Positions 11,600-19,494 of a stretch of DNA of 64,000 nucleotides are shown here, piece by piece. The position numbers and the translations under genes were made by a program. Every line of letters begins with the position of its first letter. Position 1 is the first letter of the stretch. The DNA comes from Sanderia malayensis (taxonomy: Eukaryota > Cnidaria > Scyphozoa > Semaeostomeae > Pelagiidae), in assembly GCA_013076295.1 (NCBI GenBank), contig RQOL01000524.1, positions 1 to 64,000 on the forward strand, in the 5' to 3' direction. The notes beneath the pieces were generated by a model. It worked only from the letters and a program-made list of their open reading frames with translations. It did not search any database and had not been told where the DNA came from.

Positions 11600-11735
11600 G
11601 CTACCCTCAATGAGGTATGTAACAACTGTACCCTTGACAAGGTACTTTAGCACTGCAACATTCCGTGGGGTACTTTGAAGCTGTACCGTCCACAAGGCAT
11701 TTTATCCCGGCAAATCTCCACGAGGCACTTGAAAG
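11600..11735. repeat. Degenerate 27-bp tandem repeat, five copies
   Basis: Five successive units of 26, 27, 28, 27 and 28 bp start at 11600, 11626, 11653, 11681 and 11708. The shared pattern on the + strand is CTGTACC...ACAAGGTACTTT...AGC, for example CTGTACCCTTGACAAGGTAC, CTGCAACATTCCGTGGGGTA and CTGTACCGTCCACAAGGCAT. The units are diverged, so the expansion is older than the insertion itself. It lies in the 3' non-coding part of the element; the role is unknown. Confidence 0.65.
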
Positions 11736-11934
11736 CTGAGTGACATCTGAGCCAAGCAAGACAGCGTGCGTTGTCCCGTAGGCTGACGCGACAGGAAGTC
11801 AGATAACAACAACAAAATTAACACATAAACGGGAACTAAAATGTAAAAACAGAATATGATGACGTACATAACTTTTAGCAATAACAACAATAACAAACAG
11901 AACTGGCAGTCATGAATTTAAGTAGTGATAAGTC

Positions 11935-12972
11935 TTAACCATCTTGGGCCCCTTGTGACAAAGCATAAGAGGCCGTGATCAATTGACTTTGCGGTAGTTT
12001 GATATAAGCTTTGTAGGCCGTGCTAGACCAGCGGCCTAAGGCTTGGAAAAGGTAGTCCGGCAGGCCGGCAGCAGCCGCTGTGGTTGCGGCCCCGACCCGA
12101 AAACTGTGCAGAGAGAATGTTTTAGGCCATCCACATTGACGTAACACGGCTTGTAATTTGGCATTCAACGATTGTTTCGTTAAGGGCGCTCCATGAGCCC
12201 AGATGAATAAGGGACCACTAGAGCCCCCTCGGCGGGCTAGGTACGTCAGAAGTGCCGCAACTGGACAAAGCGGACCGCTCGTGCGGGGAAAAATGACTGT
12301 GCAACCCTTACCGAACTGATCAGTTTTTGAAAACCTAAGTCTGAGGAAAACACGGTCCGGAACTGGATGTTGATCAATAGAAATGTCATCAACCGTTAAC
12401 TGTTTTGAAGCTGTAAAACCTTCCGGTGGTACAGTGAATTCAGATGCGCGGAGGAAACCGAAAAAAGCCGTAAGACAGGCTGCCCAGAACATGATATCAT
12501 CGGGTCGTGACATATCGAGTTCAAGTTTGATTAAACGAAGGACGAAGGGTGTAATCGGCATTTTTTGCTTCGGTGGGGCTGCCTGTTGTCTGCGTAGGCC
12601 GCGAATAGCCATAGGGACCCGCACACAGCCGTCCAACGGGTCGCAAAAACCGTGGCGTAGTTGAAGCGCCCGAACCGCGGATAAATAAACTTTTATCGAA
12701 GAGGCTTTACAGGACGGGCTGAGGCTTGAAATAAATCGGAGCAGTGTTAGTTCAGACACAGGAAAAGGAGACCCATGGCGATTGAGAAACCCGTATTCCG
12801 CGCAGAATGCTATAAAACGTTTCTGAGCAGACGCATAAGTCTTTTGGGTGTTGGCTGCCAGGGAGTTGGCCATTAAATTTTGCCAGCCTTGATCCAGGGC
12901 GGAAAAAGCAACAGATTGAGGAAACTCTGGGGTATGACCTGAGGCGCTTGATCCGCGTCTGGCATGTTGCAT
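11935..12972 (-). CDS. Tyrosine recombinase (integrase) of the YR retrotransposon
   Basis: 345-residue lambda-integrase-family recombinase, thought to insert the circular double-stranded DNA copy of the element into the host genome; presumably nuclear. An N-terminal SAM-like core-binding domain spans about residues 25-125. The catalytic domain follows, with Arg175 in FGFLRASE, Lys216 in RLRFSKTD, His289 and Arg292 in HSFR, Trp315 in LGRWSS, and the nucleophile most likely Tyr323 in KAYIKLP (Tyr320 is the alternative). All expected catalytic positions are present and the length is normal for DIRS-order YR proteins. The ATG at 12972 is a true start and lies inside the end of the RT ORF, overlapping it by 100 bp in the -1 frame. 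RT/YR overlap is common in these elements. No obvious slippery heptamer was seen, so initiation at this internal ATG is the simplest model. Intact, no frameshift. An unrelated host integrase is excluded by the flanking gag and RT. Confidence 0.96.
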   Translation of the reverse strand: MQHARRGSSASGHTPEFPQSVAFSALDQGWQNLMANSLAANTQKTYASAQKRFIAFCAEYGFLNRHGSPFPVSELTLLRFISSLSPSCKASSIKVYLSAVRALQLRHGFCDPLDGCVRVPMAIRGLRRQQAAPPKQKMPITPFVLRLIKLELDMSRPDDIMFWAACLTAFFGFLRASEFTVPPEGFTASKQLTVDDISIDQHPVPDRVFLRLRFSKTDQFGKGCTVIFPRTSGPLCPVAALLTYLARRGGSSGPLFIWAHGAPLTKQSLNAKLQAVLRQCGWPKTFSLHSFRVGAATTAAAAGLPDYLFQALGRWSSTAYKAYIKLPQSQLITASYALSQGAQDG

Positions 12973-14528
12973 ACAAACGTCTGAAAGTCAAAACGGGAGA
13001 GAGCATCAGCCGCGACATTAGTACGCCCAGGGATGTGAATTGCCGTAAACGTAAAATTTGCAGTGATAGCAAGCAACGAAAGCTCTCGCAACAGGTAGGC
13101 CAGGTGCCGATCTCTGCACGTTCCCTGTTGGAGACATTGCACCACCGCCATATTGTCGCACCGGAAAGCCACCCGCCTCCGCGACCACGATTTTCCCCAG
13201 AGACGAGCCGCTAACACGATCGGGATGAATTCCTTAATGGCAATATTCAAGGAGGGGAGGCCGACGGGCCAGGCCGCTGCGAACCATTGAGTGCCAAAAA
13301 TAGCCGCGTAGCCTTTGCTGCCCGCAGCGTCTGACGTCACCCTAATACATGGGGCCTCGGACCACGTGCGATATAGAAATAAGCTGCGGCCATTCCAACA
13401 GGACAATAGCTTATCCCACCACATAATATCATCTTGTTCCCAGGCCGATAAATGGGCATGATGATGTAATTCCGGCACCGAGCCCGCCCTGTCAATTAAG
13501 CGACGTAGAAACGGCCGGCCCAAAACAACAGCTTGACAACAGTGTTGTAAAGTGCCAATGAGAGACAACAATTCACGTTTTGTTCCCGAGGATTTTTGAG
13601 ACCACCGTGCGAGGTGGTGCTTGATTTTTTCAATTTTATCGTCCGGTAAACGCAGTTCCATTGTAACAGAGTTCAAAATAAAACCCAAAAACGATATTTC
13701 GGTTGCAGGACCCTCGGTTTCGTCCTCGGCTAGGGGAACCCCCAGCTGCGAGCAAGTCTGAAAACACCGCTGCAGGGTGTTCGCACAATCTGCTGTGTCG
13801 GGTCGTCCGAGAACAATAAAGTCGTCTAAGTAGTGCTGAATGAGAGCAGCCCCCCCGTTTTGTTCGAACATGGCCTGCAGAACGTCAGCAAAGCGAGTAA
13901 ATATCTGGGGGGCGGAACGCAAGCCGAATGGTAAAGCCAGATCCACAAAATAAAAACCTCGCCAATACATGCCCAAAAACTGACAATCCTCGGGGCGGAC
14001 TGGCAATAAGCGATAGGCTCGTTTTATGTCGAATTTCGCCATCCATGTACCCTTTCCCAATGCCATTATTTTGGAAACAGCGGCAGGAATGCCCATATAT
14101 GATACCGAGGCATTCGCATCGGGGATGCAGTCATTCACACTGTGGTTGACTGGGAAAGACAAATCCGTAATCAAGCGCCATTTTCCCGGAGTAGACTTAG
14201 GGATAACCCCAAATCGGTTAACAATTAACGACGGTAGAGGAGGGGCAGCAAACGGCCCCGCCATGGTGCCTTGTGAAAGCTCCTCCGCAAAATAAGCATC
14301 AATGATTGCTGGTTGTTTAAGAGCGGACACGCAGTTTCGGGCAGCCGCTCTAGGTGACCCCGAGGTTAAGCCGATATTAAATCCGTGGATAATCCCATCA
14401 AGCACCCACTTTGCATCCGGATGAGAGGAAGAACGCAGGAAATCACACCAAGCATATAAATGTAAAGCAGTAAAAACGACAGGCAATGCAAATATGTATG
14501 AAGAATTAGTTAAAATGTCAAAGTCTAG
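12873..14528 (-). CDS. Reverse transcriptase - RNase H of the YR retrotransposon
   Basis: Copies the element RNA into DNA and degrades the RNA strand of the hybrid. Residues are counted from the TTG at 14486. There is a DIRS-type lead-in with HPD and GFNIG (about 22-39). The RT domain follows, with RFGVIPKSTPGKWRLITD (91-108), catalytic Asp153 in KFDIKRAYRL, PFGLRSAPQIF (186-196) and YLDD (219-222), where Asp221/Asp222 complete the active site. RNase H follows, with Asp386 in TSDAAGSKG, Glu419 in IKEF, Asp444 in RCDN and Asp494 in AADALSR, so all four metal-binding acids are present. The frame is open from the codon after the gag stop (14528), with no ATG until residue 75, already past conserved N-terminal sequence. 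It is therefore probably translated as a Gag-RT readthrough fusion and not from the TTG. The 3' end overlaps YR by 100 bp. No integrase or protease is attached. Confidence 0.96.
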   Translation of the reverse strand, partial: LDFDILTNSSYIFALPVVFTALHLYAWCDFLRSSSHPDAKWVLDGIIHGFNIGLTSGSPRAAARNCVSALKQPAIIDAYFAEELSQGTMAGPFAAPPLPSLIVNRFGVIPKSTPGKWRLITDLSFPVNHSVNDCIPDANASVSYMGIPAAVSKIMALGKGTWMAKFDIKRAYRLLPVRPEDCQFLGMYWRGFYFVDLALPFGLRSAPQIFTRFADVLQAMFEQNGGAALIQHYLDDFIVLGRPDTADCANTLQRCFQTCSQLGVPLAEDETEGPATEISFLGFILNSVTMELRLPDDKIEKIKHHLARWSQKSSGTKRELLSLIGTLQHCCQAVVLGRPFLRRLIDRAGSVPELHHHAHLSAWEQDDIMWWDKLLSCWNGRSLFLYRTWSEAPCIRVTSDAAGSKGYAAIFGTQWFAAAWPVGLPSLNIAIKEFIPIVLAARLWGKSWSRRRVAFRCDNMAVVQCLQQGTCRDRHLAYLLRELSLLAITANFTFTAIHIPGRTNVAADALSRFDFQTFVCNMPDADQAPQVIPQSFLNLLLFPPWIKAGKI

Positions 14529-14531
14529 TCA
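14525..14531 (-). promoter_or_regulatory. Leaky stop codon context TGACTAG between gag and RT
   Basis: On the sense strand gag ends TCA AAA TGA and the next codons are CTA GAC TTT GAC, open in the same frame into RT. UGA followed by CUAG is the best-known strong readthrough context in animal cells, seen in alphavirus nsP3/nsP4 and in host genes such as AQP4, MDH1 and LDHB. The sequence and frame are seen directly. That ribosomes read through here is inference. Confidence 0.75.
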
Positions 14532-15578
14532 TTTTGACGAGCGCTGCTTCTTTGTCGCGGGCGGTGAAAGAGATCTGCGACGATCATCCCTGATTGGCCT
14601 GGCCGGTTTTGAGGGGCATGCCATGGCTTGGTGGTCCCCCCGACAACGAGTGCAAATATGGGCATAGCGACAATACTTGGCAAATTGACAGGAGCCTCGA
14701 TTCCATAACAGACAGGCGCTGGCTTGCTGGCTGCTGGGCTGTGAGGCCCGGAGTGGCAATGCAGGTTGTTGAACCCCCGAGGTCAATACCGTGGAGATAT
14801 ATAATGTAGGATCGAGTGTAGACCAAGAGAGCTGAGCATTGCTGGCTGCTTGCTTGCGAAAAGCGGTATCATAGGAGAGCCACCCCCGTCCCGGGACATC
14901 CCTGTGCGCTTTTGCAATGAGCAAAAAATAAGACAGCAACGAGGGGAGTTTGTCGGCGGAATTTCGGACGACAATAGCAGCAAATATGGCCCAAGCCTCG
15001 GCCCAATCTTCGAAGGTTGCGATAGGCGGCAGCGTTTTCAATAAGCGGTCAAGCTGAACACTTGATGGTGGCGCTGTAGGCAATGCAGCGATATTACAAA
15101 GACGGAGAAGCATAAAATCAACGAACTCCCCTCTCTCAATGGCGGCCACGATGTACCCTGGGACGGGAGGGAGGCCACCCATGACCGAAACCGCTGGCAC
15201 CGAAGGCAGAGACATAAACTGTGGCGGGGCATTTTTCCAAGCGTCGGCCTGTAGGCCAACTAGATTTTCTAGCCAAGTTGAAGGTGATGTGTGCGGGGCG
15301 AGAGACCCAGGCGTTGGGTGGTTGATTGAACCTGCTAGCGACACCGGTGGAATGAGATTCTGAGCCCGCAAGAAACTAGGCGCTGGAGGGACGGCTGCCT
15401 GGCCACCCTGCGGCTCTGGAGCCGAGAACATACCCGAAACAGATGCTCCAGAAGCTTCATTATTGTCCCCAACCAGAGTACGAAGAGTTTCCTGAATGCT
15501 AGATAGAGAAGTTTCAAGAGACTCAATGCGGGCCAGTGGGACGGAGCCTTCAGGAGTTTGCTGATTTTCTGCTGCCAT
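14529..15578 (-). CDS. gag: Gag-like structural protein of the YR retrotransposon
   Basis: 349-residue protein expected to bind element RNA and form a cytoplasmic ribonucleoprotein particle. Residues about 15-36 look like a short coiled coil (LARIESLETSLSSIQETL), followed by a Pro/Ala/Ser-rich linker to about 100. The middle region resembles DIRS/Ngaro ORF1 proteins: IERGEFVDF (147-155), DWAEAWAIF (191-199) and GWLSYDTAFRKQA (232-244). The C-terminus has two zinc-binding motifs in a row: a C-x7-C-x5-C-x3-H finger (Cys289, Cys297, Cys303, His307) and a C-x2-C-x3-H-x4-C knuckle (Cys309, Cys312, His316, Cys321). A basic Arg/Lys/Ser tail follows. The ATG at 15578 has G at -3 and G at +4, a strong Kozak context. 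It is the first ORF of the element, 211 bp from A1, and its TGA stop sits in a readthrough context leading into RT. Intact. The gag assignment rests on these family-like motifs, the zinc motifs and the position. Confidence 0.92.
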   Translation of the reverse strand: MAAENQQTPEGSVPLARIESLETSLSSIQETLRTLVGDNNEASGASVSGMFSAPEPQGGQAAVPPAPSFLRAQNLIPPVSLAGSINHPTPGSLAPHTSPSTWLENLVGLQADAWKNAPPQFMSLPSVPAVSVMGGLPPVPGYIVAAIERGEFVDFMLLRLCNIAALPTAPPSSVQLDRLLKTLPPIATFEDWAEAWAIFAAIVVRNSADKLPSLLSYFLLIAKAHRDVPGRGWLSYDTAFRKQAASNAQLSWSTLDPTLYISTVLTSGVQQPALPLRASQPSSQQASACLLWNRGSCQFAKYCRYAHICTRCRGDHQAMACPSKPARPIRDDRRRSLSPPATKKQRSSK

Positions 15579-15789
15579 TACGAAATTTAAAGAGCGAAAA
15601 TAAAAGGAACGAGCTCACCGAATGTCTTTTCTCCACTGGTCTGTTGTTAGTCTCACTGTGGCTGTAGGACAAGGCAGCGTTAACGTCACTTTGTCTTGTA
15701 GCGGTTGCTGAATCGCTAAACTTGAAATCCTGTGGCTTCGGTCGAACGGCAAAACAATGCACGGAGAGTAGTAACAAGCGAAAGAGAAC
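15579..15789 (-). other. 5' leader between A1 and gag
   Basis: 211 bp of unique sequence between the 5' terminal repeat and the gag ATG. An 88-codon open stretch on the minus strand (15816 to 15550) crosses it and overlaps the start of gag in another frame. It begins at TTG and not ATG, so it is not called as an upstream ORF. This is probably the untranslated leader, and promoter elements may lie here or in A1. Confidence 0.6.
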
Positions 15790-16059
15790 AAATTGTGCTA
15801 GCTCTCTGAGTTCCAACGAAGAATGATTAGAAATGCTACACTCTGTACTCCTATATGCCCCAAGGATTTAATCCCTACAAAACGTGCCGCGCTAGACGCG
15901 TGGCTAAGGGTCTCCCTAGTGCCCCAATATTTAGGGTGTGTTAATGAACTTTGCCCAAGGATTCATATCCGTGTCGCGGCATTAACACGGATATGGTTGT
16001 CAGCGAACGAAGCAATTTCTTTCAACCTTAACCATTTTTAAATTACATTTAAAATCATT
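15790..16059 (-). repeat. Split direct repeat A1 (5' terminus of the element)
   Basis: 270 bp repeating A2 (10877-11146). On the + strand it starts AAATTGTGCTAGCTCTCTGA and ends TTTAAAATCATT, where satellite resumes with AAATTGTGGGAATG. It contains the same 11-bp inverted repeat as A2 (15964-15995). As the 5' terminal repeat it is the likely site of the promoter, but no core promoter motif could be assigned with confidence. Confidence 0.95.
15964..15995. repeat. Perfect 11-bp inverted repeat in A1
   Basis: Arms CATATCCGTGT and ACACGGATATG with a 10-bp loop, the same as at 11051-11082 in A2. If transcription starts in A1 upstream of this point, the hairpin would lie in the RNA leader. Confidence 0.9.
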
Positions 16060-17437
16060 AAATTGTGGGAATGAATGCTAATGTAACTGGAACAGGTAAC
16101 TAAAAGTGTATAACAATTTGTTCTCGCTGAATTGACATGGAATCAAGCGCAAATTGTGGGAATGAATCCTAGTTTTGATTAGTGTAAGTTGCGGGAATAA
16201 AAGTTAATTTTTATTAGTGTAAATTGTTGGAATGAATGTTTATATAACTGAAAAAAGTAACTAAAAGTGTATAACAGTTTGTTTTCGCTGAATTGACATG
16301 GAATCATGCGCAAATTGTGGGAATGAATCTAAATAAATTGTGGGAATGAATGTTAATATTACTCAAAAAAGTAACTAAAAGTGCATAACAATTTGTTTTC
16401 GCTGAATTGACATGGAGTCATGCGCAAATTGTGGGAATGAATCCTAATTTTGATTAGTGTAAAATGCGGGAATAAAAGTTAATTTTTATTGGTGTAAATT
16501 GTGGGAATGAATGTTAATATAACTGAAACAAGTAACTAAAAGTGTATAACAATTTGTTTTCGCTGAATTGACGTGGAATCATGCGCAAATTGTGGGAATG
16601 AATTTAATTTTGATTAGTGTAAGTTGCGGGAATAAAAGTTAATTTTTATTAGTGTAAATTGTGGGAATGAATGTTAATATAACTGAAACAAGTAACTAAA
16701 AGTGTATAACAATTTGTTCTCGCTGAATTGACATGGAATCATGCGCAAATTGTGGGAATGAATCCTAATCGTGATTAGTGTAAGTTGCGGGAATAAAAGT
16801 TAATTTTTATTGGTGTAAATTGTGGGAATGAATGTTAATATAACTGAAACAAGTAACTAAAAGTGTATAACAATTTGTTTTCGCTGAATTGACGTGGAAT
16901 CATGCGCAAATTGTGGGAAGGAATCCTAATTTTGATTAGTGTAAGTTGCGGGAATAAAAGTTAATTTTTATTGGTGTAAATTGTGGGAATTAATGTTAAT
17001 ATAACTGAAACAAGTAACTAAAAGTGTATAACAATTTTTTTTCGCTGAATTGACGTGGAATCATGCGCAAATTGTGGAAATGAATTTAATGTTGATTAGT
17101 GTAAGTTGCGGGAATAAAAGTTGATTTTTATTGGTGTAGATTGTGGGAGGGAATATTAGTTTTTATTAGTGTAAATTGTGGGAATGAGTGTTATCTTTTA
17201 TTAGTGTAAATAGTTGGAAGGAATGATAATATTACTGAAAAAAGTAACTAAAAGTGTATAACAATTTGTTCTCGCTGAGTTGACATCGAATCAGGCGCAA
17301 ATTGTGGGAATGAATCCTAATCGTGATTAGTGTAAGTTGCGGGAATAAAAGTTAATTTTTATTGGTGTAAATTGTGGGAATGAATGTTAATATAACTGAA
17401 ACAAGTAACTAAAAGTGTATAACAATTTGTTTTCGCT

Positions 17438-17597
17438 GAATTGACGTGGAATCATGCGCAAATTGTGGGAATGAATTTAATTTTGATTAGTGTAAGTTGC
17501 GGGAATAAAAGTTAATTTTTATTAGTGTAAATTGTGGGAATGAATGTTAATATAACTGAAACAAGTAACTAAAAGTGTATAACAATTTGTTTTCGCT
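17438..17597 (+). repeat. Reference 160-bp satellite monomer
   Basis: Measured from GAATTGAC at 17438 to the next at 17598. It comprises a 90-bp module plus two 35-bp modules. One 35-bp module is of the type GATTAGTGTAAGTTGCGGGA and the other of the type TATTAGTGTAAATTGTGGGA. The end of the 90-bp module (CAAATTGTGGGAATGAAT) resembles the 35-bp module. The monomer can therefore be viewed as 35-mers plus an insert of about 68 bp holding AACAATTTGTT and GAATTGACGTGGAATCATGC. Confidence 0.92.
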
Positions 17598-19494
17598 GAA
17601 TTGACGTGGAATCATGCGCAAATTGTGGGAATGAATTTAATTTTGATTAGTGTAAGTTGCGGGAATAAAAGTTGATTTTTATTGGTGTAAATTGTGGAGG
17701 GGAAAATTAATTTTTATTAGTATAAATTGTGGGAATGAGTGTTATCTTTTATTAGTGTAAATAGTGGGAATGAATGAAAATATTACTGAAAAAAAACTAA
17801 AGGTGTATAACAATTTGTTCTCGCTGAATTGACGTGGAATCATACGAACATTGTGGGAATGAATCCTAATTTTGATTAGTGTAAGTTGCGGGAAAAAAAG
17901 TTAATTTTTTTTGTGTAAAATGTGGGAATGATTGTTAATGTAACTGGAACAAGTAACTAAAAGTGCATAACAATTTGTTTTCGCTGAATTGACATGGAGT
18001 CATGCGCAAATTGTGGGAAGGAATCCTAATTTTGATTAGTGTAAGTTGCGGGAATAAAAGTTAATTTTTATTGGTGTAAATTGTTGGAATGAATCCTAAT
18101 TTTGATTAGTGTAAGTTGCGGGAATAAAAGTTAATTTTTATTAGTGTAAATTGTGGGAATTAATGTTAATATAACTGAAACAAGTAACTAAAAGTGTATA
18201 ACAATTTTTTTTCGCTGAATTGACGTGGAATCATGCGCAAATTGTGGAAATGAATTTAATTTTGATTAGTGTAAGTTGCGGGAATAAAAGTTGATTTTTA
18301 TTGGTGTAGATTGTGGGAGGGAATATTAGTTTTTATTAGTGTAAATTGTGGGAATGAGTGTTATCTTTTATTAGTGTAAATAGTTGGAAGGAATGATAAT
18401 ATTACTGAAAAAAGTAACTAAAAGTGTATAACAATTTGTTCTCGCTGAATTGACATCGAATCAGGCGCAAATTGTGGGAATGAATCCTAATCGTGATTAG
18501 TGTAAGTTGCGGGAATAAAAGTTAATTTTTATTGGTGTAAATTGTGGGAATGAATGTTAATATAACTGAAACAAGTAACTAAAAGTGTATAACAATTTGT
18601 CTTCGCTGAATTGACGTGGAATCAGGCGCAAATTGTGGGAATGAATTTAATTTTGATTAGTGTAAGTTGCGGGAATAAAAGTTAATTTTTATTAGTGTAA
18701 ATTGTGGGAATGAATGTTAATATAACTGAAACAAGTAACTAAAAGTGTATAACAATTTGTCCTCGCTGAATTGACGTGGAATCATGCGCAAATTGTGGGA
18801 ATGAATTTAATTTTGATTAGTGTAAGTTGCGGGAATAAAAGCTGATTTTTATTGGTGTAAATTGTGGAGGGGAAAATTAATTTTTATTAGTATAAATTGT
18901 GGGAAAGAGTGTTATCTTTTATTAGTGTAAATAGTGGGAATGAATGAAAATATTACTGAAAAAAAAACTAAAGGTGTATAACAATTTGTTCTCGCTGAAT
19001 TGACGTGGAATCATACGCACATTGTGGGAATGAATCCTAATTTTGATTAGTGTAAGTTGCGGGAAAAGAAGTTAATTTTTTTTTGTGTAAAATGTGGGAA
19101 TGATTGTTAATGTAACTGAAAAAAGTAACTAAAAGTGTATAACAATTTCTTCTCGCTGAATTGACATCGAATCAGGCGCAAATTGTGGGAATGAATCCTA
19201 ATCGTGATTAGTGTAAGTTGCGGGAATAAAAGTTAATTTTTATTGGTGTAAATTGTGGGAATGAATGTTAATATAACTGAAACAAGTAACTAAAAGTGTA
19301 TAACAATTTGTTTTCGCTGAATTGACGTGGAATCATGCGCAAATTGTGGGAATGAATTTAATTTTGATTAGTGTAAGTTGCGGGAATAAAAGTTAATTTT
19401 TATTAGTGTAAATTGTGGGAATGAATGTTAATATAACTGAAACAAGTAACTAAAAGTGTATAACAATTTGTTTTCGCTGAATTGACGTGGAATC

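Larger units (their letters stand above)
11240..11934 (-). other. Non-coding region downstream of YR, inside the element
   Basis: About 695 bp between the YR stop and B1 in the sense direction. No convincing gene: two short open stretches on the minus strand (ending near 11416 and 11702) lack domain signatures and overlap repeats. What it does hold are a 28-bp tandem duplication (11291-11346), a degenerate 27-bp five-copy repeat (11600-11735), and an AAC/AAT-rich stretch on the + strand near 11805-11900. No AATAAA was noticed on the sense strand. It probably forms the 3' untranslated part of the genomic transcript. Confidence 0.75.
10682..16059 (-). mobile_element. Complete tyrosine-recombinase retrotransposon (DIRS order, Ngaro/PAT-like, split direct repeats)
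   Basis: A 5378-bp element inserted in the satellite. In the sense direction (minus strand) it reads A1 (16059-15790), gag, RT/RNase H, YR, a non-coding region, B1 (11239-11147), A2 (11146-10877), a 102-bp spacer and B2 (10774-10682). This order is the split-direct-repeat layout known for Ngaro/PAT-like YR retrotransposons. DIRS1-type elements instead have inverted terminal repeats. There is no DDE integrase, and integration would be by the tyrosine recombinase through a circular intermediate. The ORFs have no frameshifts, and the RT YLDD, RNase H D-E-D-D and YR R-K-H-R-Y residues are all present. No methyltransferase or hydrolase ORF is seen. Base composition is much richer in GC than the satellite. 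Left junction GGTGT/TAAGCTATC, right junction AAAATCATT/AAATTGTGGG; no target-site duplication. Confidence 0.97.

Noticed and set aside
11416..11640. 74-residue and 64-residue (11702-11896) minus-strand ORFs downstream of YR
   Set aside because: No domain signature. The first runs into the start of the degenerate 27-bp repeat (11600-11735). The second has a Leu/Val-rich composition from a simple-sequence stretch. No support for a methyltransferase or hydrolase gene as found in some relatives.
12383..12664. Several + strand ORFs opposite YR, RT and gag (for example 12383-12664, 12948-13214, 13928-14149, 14026-14295, 15139-15363)
   Set aside because: They are antisense shadows of the well-supported minus-strand genes and have no domain evidence.
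15550..15816. Possible upstream ORF overlapping the gag start
   Set aside because: It begins with TTG, not ATG, and has no recognisable product, so regulation by an upstream ORF is not supported.
10682..16059. Classification as an LTR retrotransposon or as a Crypton
   Set aside because: There are no LTRs and no DDE integrase, which excludes an LTR element. RT, RNase H and gag are present, which excludes a Crypton. Split direct repeats plus a tyrosine recombinase fit the DIRS order.
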